Assembly (NCBI GenBank): GCA_030248215.1
Contig: JASANG010000801.1
Coordinates: forward strand, 62,001 to 126,000
Reading direction: 5' to 3'
DNA: 64,000 bases
Origin: Enoplolaimus lenunculus
Lineage: Eukaryota > Nematoda > Enoplea > Enoplida > Thoracostomopsidae
Position numbers and translations under genes: made by a program
The notes under the pieces: generated by a model
Told to the model about the DNA's origin: nothing
Databases searched by the model: none
Seen by the model: the letters and a program-made list of their open reading frames with translations, nothing else
Shown: one piece after another, positions 57,601 through 63,400 of the stretch
How positions within the stretch are numbered: position 1 is the stretch's first letter
Layout: each line of letters starts with the position of its first letter

Positions 57601-60600
57601 TTGGTTTCAGCTTTTTTTAGAAAACCGGAAAATTTTGCAATCGTATAGCCACATTCTAAAGTGTATATTTTAGAAATGAAGCTAATTTGTGGCCAAAAAT
57701 GTTGCAACGAATACGGCACAGAAAATGAAGTTGTCGTTAATGACTGAACATTTTGCTGATATGAAAATTTAATTTTATTGCGAATGCTTAATTTAAACAC
57801 TTGTTTGATAAAATGACATTTACTTAAGTATAAATTGTAACCAATAAAATTTTGACTCCTGAGTTCCGATTGTCAATTGTTCATCCCACCCACGCGTTTT
57901 TGATGATCTACCGTTTGAACCGTTGAAAGGTCCAATAGTCTTAAACCGGCTCATGCTAAATTTATCAGCGTACCAGTGGCTTGCTGGATAGCAATAGATT
58001 GAGTTCAAAATATCGGCAATTTGTAGGTTTAGACTCGATTTCAGGTTTACTATTGCTTTGAACCTTATGTCCAGGGCGACACCGGACGGTGCCGCTAGTT
58101 AAAATAGTTTTGTTTGCAAATTGTTGCAATTCTCGCTCTAATTAATGATCAATGATTGCGTTACTTTAGGGAGGGGTGCACACGGATGCGGTGGACGAAA
58201 CCTATACAACCCCCCTTATTGTTGCGAAAAAATAATTCAGTTACTAAATATAAGTAGGCTTAAAAATGGAATTAATCATAGAGGATATTTACATTTGCAA
58301 TTCGTGTACGGCAGCACAATTAAGCCCCATTCACACGTGCAAGTTTTTGCAGCGAGAACTCGGAGGAGCAACTTGCACGAAATACTTGCAGCTGCAAGTA
58401 TTTTTAAAAGAACATTCCGATTAACCAATCCAACTGCAGGTGCATGCAATTTAAGAGACCTGCAACTGCATTCACAGGTACAAATTAAAATAGATGGCAT
58501 AAATTTCGGTGAATAATTTGTAGCTGCAAAGAACTTCAAAGCTGCTTTGTGACCAAACTTGCTCATGCAAGTTGCACGTGCAAGTTTTTGCTGCAAAAAC
58601 TTGCACGTGTGAATAGGGCTTAAAATTTGTTTATTAAAAATTGCCGTACAATGAAATAAAATGATTAATTTTACATACGACAAACTTTATAATTCGAAAA
58701 TTTAATTTAGATATACAAATTTCAGGCTAAAACGAGCTGCTACTCATCCTGGTTATTGTCTACAACTCACAATCAAACACGACTGAACGCCATTGAACTC
58801 AACTCATCGACTCAACTAAACATAACTCAACTGAACTCAACTCATTACAACTCAAACCGGCACGACGAAACTCTCTTAAACCCGATTCGACTCAACTCGA
58901 AACATTGAAACTTAACGGCATTCGATTCCACTCATTTCAACATGATGCGGTATAACTCACCTCAAAGCGACTCATCTCAACTTGACAGTACTCGTTTCAG
59001 TTCGCATCATTTTAACCCAACTCATTTCAACTCAACTCGACACGATTCTACTCATTTCAACTCCAACCAGCTCGAGTCGACTCGATTCAACTCAACTCTA
59101 CTCAACACAACTGCGTTCGTCGATACTCTTTACAGTCCATTATGCGGTTTGACGTGCCGATTCTATTTATACCCTGCGATTATGTCGATTTGGTCAATAT
59201 CGCTTCTGTCAAATATATTGATCCTACTGAGTTGTTTCTGGCTCCGACGTAAAGCTTCGATAAACTTAATTTTATGCATCAGCTTAGTAACCGCGGACAC
59301 GTGGGCTTCGCTGATTAATTTACACTTTTTAATTTTGCCATTCTATTTTGGAATCGTTACCGGGACGTCTCCATTCGGTATGAATTGCGTCTATCTGACC
59401 CTAAGCGCATTGCTTTGGGCGTCAAGTCTAACGTGTGTATTTCATTTAGTATTAATCGCTCTAAATCATTTAGTTGGCACTGTGTATCCACTAAAACATA
59501 AGGCGTACGCGACGACAAGACTGGCTAAATCTATTTCTGCAGTCCTTTGGCTGGTACCGATGTTTGCTTATTTCATGGTAGTTAGCGTCCAGCCTGGAAA
59601 AGGATTGAATCCTGGGCCGACGGTTGAAGCAGGTGAAAGCTCGTTAAATCGCAGCGTCAATTCAACTATGCGCCCGCTTACATGTCCGTTTAGTGATCAT
59701 AATTATTTCAACTTTAGACTCGGGCAAACTATCCCTATTTTAGGAGCGTTTGTGCTCACAGTTTGCGCTTATGCGTACATTTTGTACCGAATTCAGCCGA
59801 AATTTAGGATCGACGGTCAATTTAGTGAATCTGCCCGGTCCGCTGGGGGCCATCAAAGTAGCCTGGGCGCTGGGCAGACGGCGACTCCTAGGGGTGCAAA
59901 ACTGAAACGAATGAAACAAGCAGCACAGAAGAATTTGCTAAAATTATCACAGAAACCAACCGAAAATAACGCTTGTGAAACGATTCCACTTTGTGCGATA
60001 AAAAATGTCTCGTGCTCCGGCAATTGTGACCTCAAAACCGCTGTTGATATTCCCAAAATTAGCTTAACGGATACGTCGGATCAGGGAGGACAAATGACAA
60101 TTTTTGGTAACGGAACCGGAACAAACGTTTCAATTATTCATCAGGATACAGTTACAGAATTGAAAAATTTAAAGATTCAACCGACAAAACGAACCATTTG
60201 GGACTACAATCCTTGTGGAAAGTCTTATGACGCGATTACAGACACTGAACTGTCTTCCGTTGTTACGAATTGTGGCGTTGATTTGTTGCCAAGCAACTGC
60301 CGACACGCGACGTACGCAGACACATCGTCAGCGACTTTATCAACATCGATGACGCAACCAACTGAAGGATCGATAACGTCGCCGAACGAACATTCGAAGA
60401 CATCATCTAATGCGCCGCTGATAATACCATCGAGCGATCAATCAATGACGTCATCGAATATATCGACGATGGCGTCACCAAACGCAATGCCGATGCTGTT
60501 ACCGATGGTGATGACGTTATCAAACGAAAGATCGATAACGTCATCAAATAAAATGACGATGGCGTCACAGGGCGAAACCGCACCGAATGCAAAAATGGTG

Positions 60601-63273
60601 ACGTTATCGAACGAACAACGATCCATGACATCACCATCCGATAACTCAATTCAAACCACTTCAAACGTTTCAGACGACAAGCGGTGTTTACCACTGACAC
60701 CTGTCGCCAGGTTGTCACTGAGCCCTCCACAACTGATACTACCATGTCGCAGAAGGAATATACACGTGACGCACCATACCGCATCACAACAAGATCCAAT
60801 CACGACGCAACATGACATCATAGCGAGTCAAAATGACGTCAACGCGTTAAGACATCTACCACCCCCACGCCATCGTCGCGTCAAAGCGTTACACAGCGTG
60901 ACGTCACAGTCTGGCACCAGCGGCAGGACCGGTTCCAGAACTGGTTCTACAACATCGTCGGCGACGTCAAACGGTCGCTCCCGTCGTCAAGGCATCACAA
61001 CAACGCTGCTGATAACCGGTTCGTTCGCACTTGGCTGGTTACCAATCACAATTAGTAACCAGCTTATTTGCGAAACCGGTTGCGTTGTAAGCATCGAACG
61101 TCAACAAAACTTGGCGCTTGTCGTAACAACAACGTGTTACATGTTAATTATTGCAAAACACATGTGTAACACGTTGATATACGCAGCGCGAATTAGCGAA
61201 ATTCGTGCTGCGTTACGACGGTTACAACGCAACCTGTTCTGCAGCGACGGCCACGTTCGTAACGCCATCGAAAGTATTCGATCGCGGACAAACTCGTCCG
61301 GCGCTGTCGGCCATCGGCGACGCCGACGAAAAGACCGAACACCGGCTGCCGATGCTGACACCAGGGAACCGAACGAACCGTTTGCTAGAGCTGGGACTGT
61401 ATAACCGGTGGTGTAAATGAGAATATTACAAACAGACTTTTCTAGCTGAACGTTATATATGCAGTATTCTCAAATGTGTATAGCACCTATCGTCAGTTAT
61501 TGTTTACATCAAACAAAACTACGTCAGCATCGAATCTGAAATTCCGTACAGTGAACGGATGATACCAGTGTCGAAGATATGATAACTTCAAAGCGTTGCG
61601 ATGATTTAGTACTAAAATTGCGTTTGTGTTATCTTTCGATTCGCTCTCGTGCTTTTATGCAATATTATATGCCGTCCGACTCGGCAGAAGATTGCTGATT
61701 CGCCACAAAATGTGACGCATCAGCAACTAATTGCAATTAGTGCTAATTGCAATTCTGCAAGAAAGCACATCATGGTAAACGTAATAGTGATTGCATATCT
61801 TGATTTGAATTAAAAACGTGTTGTTGTTTGTAATATTCCTTAAAGATATCAAATATTAACACTTTGTGCACTGCAAAAAATGGTTAGTCAATTTGACTGT
61901 CTCCGAAATGGGCTGTATGGGACTGCACAAACTAAGTGAAATTCGATTCCGCCAGAGTCATATTCGACCCACTGAATTGCACGTTTGACTATGGTGGAGT
62001 CGAATTTGACTCTTTTTGTGCAGTCTCGTAGAGCCTATTTCGGAGTCAATTTTACTCACCATTTCTTGCAATATGGTTTTGGAAAGTTCAATAAACTGTG
62101 AAAAATAAGCTTATAACCGTAAAGATCAGTGGTTGCCCGGATTGGTTCAACGAAAGTTTGGACTAAAAATGAAAAGTTATTTCAGGCAATGTCGACCAGT
62201 ATTTCCTGGTCCACTCTTTATAAACTTAAACTAACTTTATTTAAGCTTAAGCTAACCAAGCAGCATTAAACTAACTTTCTAGAATAACTAAACTAATATG
62301 TTGCTTTTACGCAGCCATTTCAGTTCAACCAAGAGTGGATGATGCATACTTCAACAAGAGTATACAACTGAGAACATTCTGTGTAGAAAAGAATGTACCC
62401 AGAACGCGTTGCGTTTTGCCCCCCCCCGTTTATTTAGAGGGGGTACAACCAGTGAGAACCATGACACTTTATTTCTGCGGCATGAAAGATGCTTTCCTTG
62501 TAGCTTAATTTTGGGTATTCATGTGATAGCGACCCCCCTCTGAACAAGGGGGTCGGCCAAAAATGAACACCCGGTGGTGCACTTTGAACCATGCGGAATC
62601 TAAACAATTGCATACTCTTGTATTATGCACTCTTGGTTCAACTAATAATCAAGTTGAGTTAAGCTATAATTTAAGTTTAAGTTTTTAGAGAGCAGATATT
62701 AAAATTCGTTTTCCTGTCACACAATTCAGTATTTGACGACTTACTTGAGCCTTCTTGGAATAGATTTGGTCATAAATATACGTGACGTAGGTTCCAGTTG
62801 ACCCGGAAGCAATCACAGCTTGATATGTGTTCCGTTTGTCCTAAAAAATATTATTTATTAATAGTCGTCAGCCCAATCAACGGGTGATGCTAATAAAGCT
62901 TATGTTGTTTTCGCCAATTTTAAAGCTGTCCCCTACGCCAAGGCGTACACGTACGCTAGAAATTATTAATAGATTTAGGCTTAGCTTTAGATACGAATTC
63001 TGGTTCAAGTATAAAATGTTGAAGCCTTATTCGAAACAGTCATGGGTGTCTCGGTTACCCAGTACCACAATGAATTGAACCTTAATGTAGAATTAGGTTT
63101 AAACACAAGGTTGAGCCTCAGGTTTAGGGTTAAGCTGACCTGTTCGTTCGATTCAGGCGTGTTTGCCGGCAGAACATTTTCGAACGTTACAACGATTACG
63201 TGCTCTGCTTTGAACGTTGGTTCGTTGAACTCGCGTTGAACGCCAAGACTGCTTCGAATGAGCGTATTCGAAT
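35009..63273 (-). CDS. NIDO-EGF-EGF-stalk-TM protein (DEX-1-like), at least eleven exons, 5' end beyond the window or unseen
   Basis: A type I membrane protein of the cell surface or apical matrix. Exons in transcript order: 63140-63273, 62745-62840, 45650-45833, 44394-44516, 42993-43127, 39695-40011, 38687-38849, 38040-38210, 36559-36597, 36310-36394, 35009-35258; every junction keeps the frame. The first three exons form a NIDO domain: [20 protein letters not shown], and AQ joined to [19 protein letters not shown], ending [10 protein letters not shown]. Then come a calcium-binding EGF (DIDEC...), an EGF, a roughly 210-residue Pro/Ser/Thr stalk, one helix, basic RKQRQRAKK and a Gly/Tyr/Ala tail. 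Nematode DEX-1 combines nidogen and EGF domains with a membrane helix, so it is the best guess. SNED1-like relatives are possible. Signal peptide and earlier exons are not seen. The 16.9 kb third-exon-side intron hosts a GPCR on the other strand. Confidence 0.85.
35538..35676. mobile_element. MITE family C, short copy flanked by TA
   Basis: CACTGCAATTCGCAGTGAGT at the left, AATTTACAGTG at the right, bounded by TA on both sides. Confidence 0.6.
35841..36288. mobile_element. MITE family H, complete copy
   Basis: TACTGTAGTGACCCGAATAA at the left, inverse ACCCTCTTATCCGGATCATT then ACAGTA at the right, about 448 bp. It ends 22 bp from the membrane-helix exon of the NIDO gene. Inner repeats GGACTC(T/C)(A)ATT recur. 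Confidence 0.8.
36310..36394 (-). CDS. NIDO gene: transmembrane exon
   Basis: Acceptor TTTGTTTCAG|TT, donor AG|GTAAGTG. It encodes [20 protein letters not shown] then LIMCARR, a classic single membrane helix followed by basic residues. Confidence 0.85.
36559..36597 (-). CDS. NIDO gene: 39-bp exon
   Basis: Acceptor AAATTTCAG|AT and donor C|GTAAGTT bound 13 codons ([13 protein letters not shown]) just before the membrane helix; phase 1 to 1. Confidence 0.7.
36716..36782. mobile_element. MITE family C, 67-bp deleted copy flanked by TA
   Basis: CACTGTAAATTCTAAGTGAT joined almost directly to TCAACTCACTGGTATTTACA then GTG, with TA on both sides. Confidence 0.65.
36829..37438. repeat. 26-bp satellite in NIDO gene intron
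   Basis: About 23 units of CACCCTACAATTTTGGGAAG plus AGGCTC, with rare one-base length variants. Open frames in all three plus frames ([10 protein letters not shown] types) come from the repeat. It lies between the 36559 and 38040 exons. Confidence 0.95.
38040..38210 (-). CDS. NIDO gene: stalk exon
   Basis: Acceptor TTTTCTAG|GA, donor GCTG|GTAACA chosen because it keeps phase. It reads [20 protein letters not shown] to [12 protein letters not shown]. Without splicing the frame would run ten or so residues into transposon-like sequence and stop (IHDV). Confidence 0.65.
38281..38406. mobile_element. TTAGGC-core element fragment, family A
   Basis: AGTAGTATAAGCATATTCTT then (GCCTAAGC)n, the inner half of a family A copy; both TIRs are missing. 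Confidence 0.5.
38687..38849 (-). CDS. NIDO gene: stalk exon
   Basis: Acceptor TTGTTTCCAG|CCA, donor GCAA|GTAAGTT. It encodes [20 protein letters not shown] to [10 protein letters not shown], a Pro/Gln/Ser-rich linker. Confidence 0.8.
39057..39424. mobile_element. foldback element family F
   Basis: GGCTGGGTTTCTAAAATCTT at the left, inverse GTTTAAAAACGACAAAATGG and TTTCAGCAACCCAGCC at the right. Confidence 0.65.
39695..40011 (-). CDS. NIDO gene: long Pro/Thr-rich stalk exon
   Basis: Acceptor AAATTTTAAG|AT, donor CAG|GTAGCA. 106 codons: [20 protein letters not shown] to [15 protein letters not shown], likely O-glycosylated. A longer-looking alternative frame on the same strand lacks phase continuity. 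Confidence 0.75.
40093..40566. mobile_element. TTAGGC-core TIR element, family A, long core
   Basis: GCCCATGTAAAGATCAGCGG left end; core of TTAGGC with recurring TATAAGCTCATTTTCACGCT blocks, about eight units; right end reduced to ACTATTGTTACGGTCGAG. Confidence 0.7.
40930..41090 (+). mobile_element. tRNA-derived SINE-like copy
   Basis: GGGCTCGAGCGTCAAGGTCC, A-box-like TATAGCTCAGTGGTCATGG, B-box-like GGGGATCGAATCTTACC, then AAATATTCATGTGAGAAAGG; collinear with the minus-strand copy at 19500-19680. A second tRNA-like word, CGGTAGCGCAGTCGGTTAGC, follows at 41124. Confidence 0.6.
41430..41795. mobile_element. MITE family L interrupted by a family B element
   Basis: Left part CTGTAGCCAGGAAAAGGCCG to TCGAAAACTCT and right part AAACTCTTGTATGC to GCTAGCAAGGTGAGTCG are two halves of family L, separated by the family B copy at 41536-41719. 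Confidence 0.7.
41536..41719. mobile_element. TTAGGC-core TIR element, family B, 8-bp TSD (7/8)
   Basis: GGCCCATATTACTTTACGGG at the left, TTCTAGATTACATTATTCT, short TTAGGC core with TTTTTGCAACG, right TGCCCCTTAAAGTAACATTG then GCC. Flanks AAAACTCT and CAAACTCT. Confidence 0.85.
42240..42370. mobile_element. MITE family J fragment
   Basis: GAATTCTTTTCTACACAGAA..ACTCAGTTGCATACTCTTGT..GTGATCATCCAGTCTTGCA matches one end of the copies at 43797-44100 and 62327-62645. Confidence 0.5.
42500..42615. repeat. AT-rich microsatellites
   Basis: AAATAAATAAATAA, then TATATATATATATG and (TATG)n in an intron of the NIDO gene. Confidence 0.9.
42993..43127 (-). CDS. NIDO gene: second EGF-like domain
   Basis: Acceptor CCATTTAAG|AA, donor TTAG|GTACGT. 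Six cysteines in EGF spacing: [20 protein letters not shown] then [17 protein letters not shown]. No calcium-binding D-x-D/N-E start. Confidence 0.85.
43177..43372. mobile_element. TTAGGC-core TIR element, family B
   Basis: GCTCATGTTACTTTAAGGGA, CGTCCAGGTTTCTGGTGAGT, core with AGGAACACAGTTTTGCAACG, right GCCCCTACAAGTAACATTGG then CC. Intronic in the NIDO gene. Confidence 0.75.
43797..44100. mobile_element. MITE family J copy
   Basis: Shares GAGGGGGTACAACCGGTGCG, CATGTGATAGCGACCCCC and GTCGGCCAAAAATGCAACGC with 62327-62645. Ends are inverted (ACAGTGTGCAAC.. and ..CACTCTTGTTAGAGTGAT). Confidence 0.65.
44394..44516 (-). CDS. NIDO gene: calcium-binding EGF domain
   Basis: Acceptor TTGTTTCAG|AT, donor ACA|GTAAGC. 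It reads [20 protein letters not shown] then [20 protein letters not shown], with all six cysteines, the D-I-D-E calcium site and the CxN-x4-Y-x-C hydroxylation consensus. Confidence 0.95.
44626..44838. mobile_element. MITE family I copy
   Basis: GAGGCGAATTC at the left and GGGTCCGCTAGTG at the right, with GCAAAAATTGTAAGGTAGGG inside in two inverted-related blocks. Confidence 0.5.
45040..45178. mobile_element. MITE family L copy
   Basis: GGGGCTGAGTCCCCATTGAA to CTAGCAAGGTGAGCTGGCTA then CGGGCCTG, with AGAAAATTTTCAACTTGCTT inside. Confidence 0.6.
45240..45515. mobile_element. MITE family E copy
   Basis: AAGCCCTATTCACACGTGCA..AACTTGCAGCTGCAA at the left and GCAGCTGTAAGTTCTCGCAG..ACTTGTACGTATGAATAG at the right, a long imperfect palindrome. 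Confidence 0.7.
45650..45833 (-). CDS. NIDO gene: NIDO C-terminal exon
   Basis: Acceptor TGCTTTTCAG|GTA, donor TCAG|GTAAAG. It encodes [20 protein letters not shown] through [16 protein letters not shown], the closing strands of a nidogen domain (LPGSG...TSNV..PGRWVFRVD), then [12 protein letters not shown] leading into the EGF. Confidence 0.9.
45900..46165. mobile_element. degraded MITE family I with GCCTAA core
   Basis: GGCGGAGAGGGGGCGTACGT at the left and CCAGCCCACCCCCCGTCAGA at the right resemble family I. The centre is replaced by degenerate (GCCTAA)n (45957-46047), also found as CCTAACCCTAAACC. Confidence 0.4.
46328..46430. mobile_element. TTAGGC-core element, family A, short copy
   Basis: GGCCCATAGGCTTAGGCTTA, then AATAAACTCATTTTTACGC, then GTTATAATACTGTTCCGGCC and CTGTTC. 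Confidence 0.55.
46449..46640. mobile_element. MITE family L, inverted copy
   Basis: AGTAGCCAGCTCACCTTGCT at the left and TGACCGCTCTTTGGCTACAG at the right, with CAAAATTTTTTCCAAGGAGA inside; the reverse of the other copies. Confidence 0.6.
46752..47264. repeat. 51-bp satellite, ten units
   Basis: GCTTCACTCCTTTAATTTCT plus AATGAATAATGCACTCTTGT plus AGTATCAAGAA, highly uniform. Unit length is a multiple of three, so one minus frame stays open for 125 codons as a 17-residue repeat ([17 protein letters not shown]). No other sign of a gene. Confidence 0.95.
47266..47440. mobile_element. TTAGGC-core element, family A, left TIR replaced by satellite
   Basis: ATTTTGCTTGGCTTACGCTT, TTAGGC core, TTAGGAATATGCTCATAATA, CTGTTCTGCCCCTGTTCTTT then ACATTAACCA. 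The 51-bp satellite directly abuts the missing left end. Confidence 0.6.
47757..48037. mobile_element. MITE family I, complete copy
   Basis: CACTAGCGGATCCGGAGGGG at the left, CGTCAGAAATTTTCGGATCC then GCCTC at the right, and three TGATAAAATGATAAGGTC-type inner blocks. Confidence 0.6.
48183..48304. repeat. 120-bp hairpin with GC-rich core
   Basis: AAGGGTGCCGCTATACTTT is mirrored by AAGTATAGCGCAACCCTTT. The core repeats ACACCGTCCG and CGGACGGTGCC in both senses. A related ACACCGGACGGTGCCGC lies at 58080. Confidence 0.65.
48310..49045. other. no recognisable feature
   Basis: AT-rich intronic sequence with no repeat or coding signal recognised. Confidence 0.4.
49159..49440 (-). CDS. unrecognised putative terminal exon
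   Basis: Acceptor AAATTTTGCAG|GAT opens 93 codons plus a stop: [20 protein letters not shown] to [16 protein letters not shown]. Basic and polar, with no family recognised. The clean acceptor, phase 0 and an in-frame stop fit a last exon of a gene within the island. Confidence 0.35.
   Translation of the reverse strand, partial: DRPPNPTKNTTTPKVQPEDPIALESRHWNLFKRDSIKLAILVTHTDKNSIVVGTNQQRIKVFLRSLGVERYRNFVILKTRYHAGGPSSSGQVS
51990..52800. repeat. degenerate 180-bp tandem repeat, five units
   Basis: GGGGTGGTTTTCTT recurs at about 52052, 52231 and 52410, with variants near 52596 and 52775. Each unit also has CATAACTTTT..TTGCGGA before it and AAAATTGCATTTTTC..GGATCC(G/A)TAAA after it. No coding capacity across units. 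Confidence 0.75.
53319..53486 (-). CDS. unrecognised putative exon, related to 54101-54391
   Basis: [20 protein letters not shown] to [13 protein letters not shown], ending at AAA|GTTAGT. The run [12 protein letters not shown] before the end resembles [12 protein letters not shown] in the next exon, and both use a GTTAGT donor, so they may be duplicates. The upstream border is uncertain. Confidence 0.25.
54101..54391 (-). CDS. unrecognised putative exon, 97 codons
   Basis: Acceptor TTGTTTCTCAG|ACC, donor GCG|GTTAGT, phase 0 to 0. [20 protein letters not shown] to [16 protein letters not shown], with four cysteines, which suggests an extracellular or luminal domain. No family recognised. Confidence 0.35.
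55572..55816. mobile_element. TTAGGC-core TIR element, family A, with exact 8-bp TSD
   Basis: GTCCAATGTAAAGAACAAGG left end, (GCCTAA) core, AGTCTAAACCTTACTC, right TTTCGCCCCTGATTGTTACA then TGGGCC. ATTTTGCT flanks both ends (55564-55571 and 55817-55824). Confidence 0.85.
55960..56225. repeat. T-rich minisatellite (TTTTTCATTATTTTTGTC)
   Basis: About a dozen degenerate units of 17-20 bp. The plus-strand hydrophobic frames (FIIFVFF) are by-products. Confidence 0.85.
56503..56956. mobile_element. MITE family H, complete copy
   Basis: TACTGTAGTGACCCGAATAA at the left, CCCTCTTATTCGGGTCAATA then CAGTA at the right, 454 bp, collinear with 35841-36288. Confidence 0.8.
56960..58315. other. no gene called upstream of nested GPCR
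   Basis: Intronic sequence with two minus frames (57498-57800, 57820-58008) lacking any recognisable family. A GGGCGACACCGGACGGTGCC word near 58076 echoes the hairpin at 48183. Confidence 0.35.
58320..58623. mobile_element. MITE family E, complete copy flanked by TTAA
   Basis: TTAAGCCCCATTCACACGTG at the left and CACGTGTGAATAGGGCTTAA at the right; inner AAGTTTTTGCAGCGAGAACT is mirrored. TTAA at both ends is the piggyBac-type target. Confidence 0.8.
58795..59110. repeat. degenerate (ACTCA)n tract running into a coding sequence
   Basis: CAACTCAACTCGACACGATT-like 5- and 10-bp words run without a break from about 58795 through the GPCR start codon to about 59110. Confidence 0.7.
58942..61404 (+). 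CDS. class A GPCR with about 400-residue third intracellular loop, intronless, nested in NIDO intron
   Basis: 820 residues. Head 1-70 is a Ser/Thr/Asn repeat (STRFNS types, several N-glycosylation sites). Approximate helices: TM1 76-100 (LLSNILILL), TM2 107-131 (LVTADTWA), TM3 146-172, with [11 protein letters not shown] where E/DRY is expected, TM4 194-216, TM5 258-282, TM6 683-707 (GSFALGWLP, the FxxxWxP motif), TM7 720-750 ([19 protein letters not shown] for NPxxY). The cysteine before TM3 and CPFSDH in loop 2 can form the usual disulphide. Loop 3 (about 283-682) is Ser/Thr/Asn/Met-rich with repeated SITSSN/MTSSN motifs. Ligand unknown; amine or peptide receptor of class A. First ATG used as start, but the repeat makes the true start uncertain. 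Confidence 0.85.
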   Translation: MMRYNSPQSDSSQLDSTRFSSHHFNPTHFNSTRHDSTHFNSNQLESTRFNSTLLNTTAFVDTLYSPLCGLTCRFYLYPAIMSIWSISLLSNILILLSCFWLRRKASINLILCISLVTADTWASLINLHFLILPFYFGIVTGTSPFGMNCVYLTLSALLWASSLTCVFHLVLIALNHLVGTVYPLKHKAYATTRLAKSISAVLWLVPMFAYFMVVSVQPGKGLNPGPTVEAGESSLNRSVNSTMRPLTCPFSDHNYFNFRLGQTIPILGAFVLTVCAYAYILYRIQPKFRIDGQFSESARSAGGHQSSLGAGQTATPRGAKLKRMKQAAQKNLLKLSQKPTENNACETIPLCAIKNVSCSGNCDLKTAVDIPKISLTDTSDQGGQMTIFGNGTGTNVSIIHQDTVTELKNLKIQPTKRTIWDYNPCGKSYDAITDTELSSVVTNCGVDLLPSNCRHATYADTSSATLSTSMTQPTEGSITSPNEHSKTSSNAPLIIPSSDQSMTSSNISTMASPNAMPMLLPMVMTLSNERSITSSNKMTMASQGETAPNAKMVTLSNEQRSMTSPSDNSIQTTSNVSDDKRCLPLTPVARLSLSPPQLILPCRRRNIHVTHHTASQQDPITTQHDIIASQNDVNALRHLPPPRHRRVKALHSVTSQSGTSGRTGSRTGSTTSSATSNGRSRRQGITTTLLITGSFALGWLPITISNQLICETGCVVSIERQQNLALVVTTTCYMLIIAKHMCNTLIYAARISEIRAALRRLQRNLFCSDGHVRNAIESIRSRTNSSGAVGHRRRRRKDRTPAADADTREPNEPFARAGTV
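61405..61866. other. GPCR 3' flank, no feature seen
   Basis: AT-rich. No AATAAA in the first few hundred bases; the nearest is near 62089. Nothing else recognised. Confidence 0.35.
61867..62072. mobile_element. MITE family D, second copy
   Basis: CACTGCAAAAAATGGTTAGT at the left and TTTTACTCACCATTTCTTGC at the right; CACGTTTGACTATGGTGGAG in the centre is identical to the copy at 7784. Confidence 0.75.
62327..62645. mobile_element. MITE family J, complete copy
   Basis: CAACCAAGAGTGGATGATGC is mirrored by TATTATGCACTCTTGGTTCA. The interior matches 43797-44100 over most of its length. Confidence 0.75.
62745..62840 (-). CDS. NIDO gene: NIDO core exon
   Basis: Acceptor TTTTTTAG|GAC, donor CAA|GTAAGT. 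32 codons, [20 protein letters not shown] then [12 protein letters not shown], matching the NTFQAVL..DG...V.F.Y core of NIDO; phase 0 on both sides. Confidence 0.9.
63140..63273 (-). CDS. NIDO gene: NIDO N-terminal exon
   Basis: Acceptor AATATTTAG|AT, donor CAG|GTCAGC. It reads [20 protein letters not shown] then [20 protein letters not shown], fitting the F.p.w..V.TW..V stretch before the core; phase 1 to 0. The preceding exon was not identified. Confidence 0.7.
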
Positions 63274-63400
63274 CTAAATATTCAATAAGGGGGGCCTACA
63301 AGACTATCACCCCACAACAATTTAACTCGATCGAGACGATTCTACTTGCAGACGGAATAATAAACAATGATCTAATTTGTGCAGCTTTCTGAAATCACAA

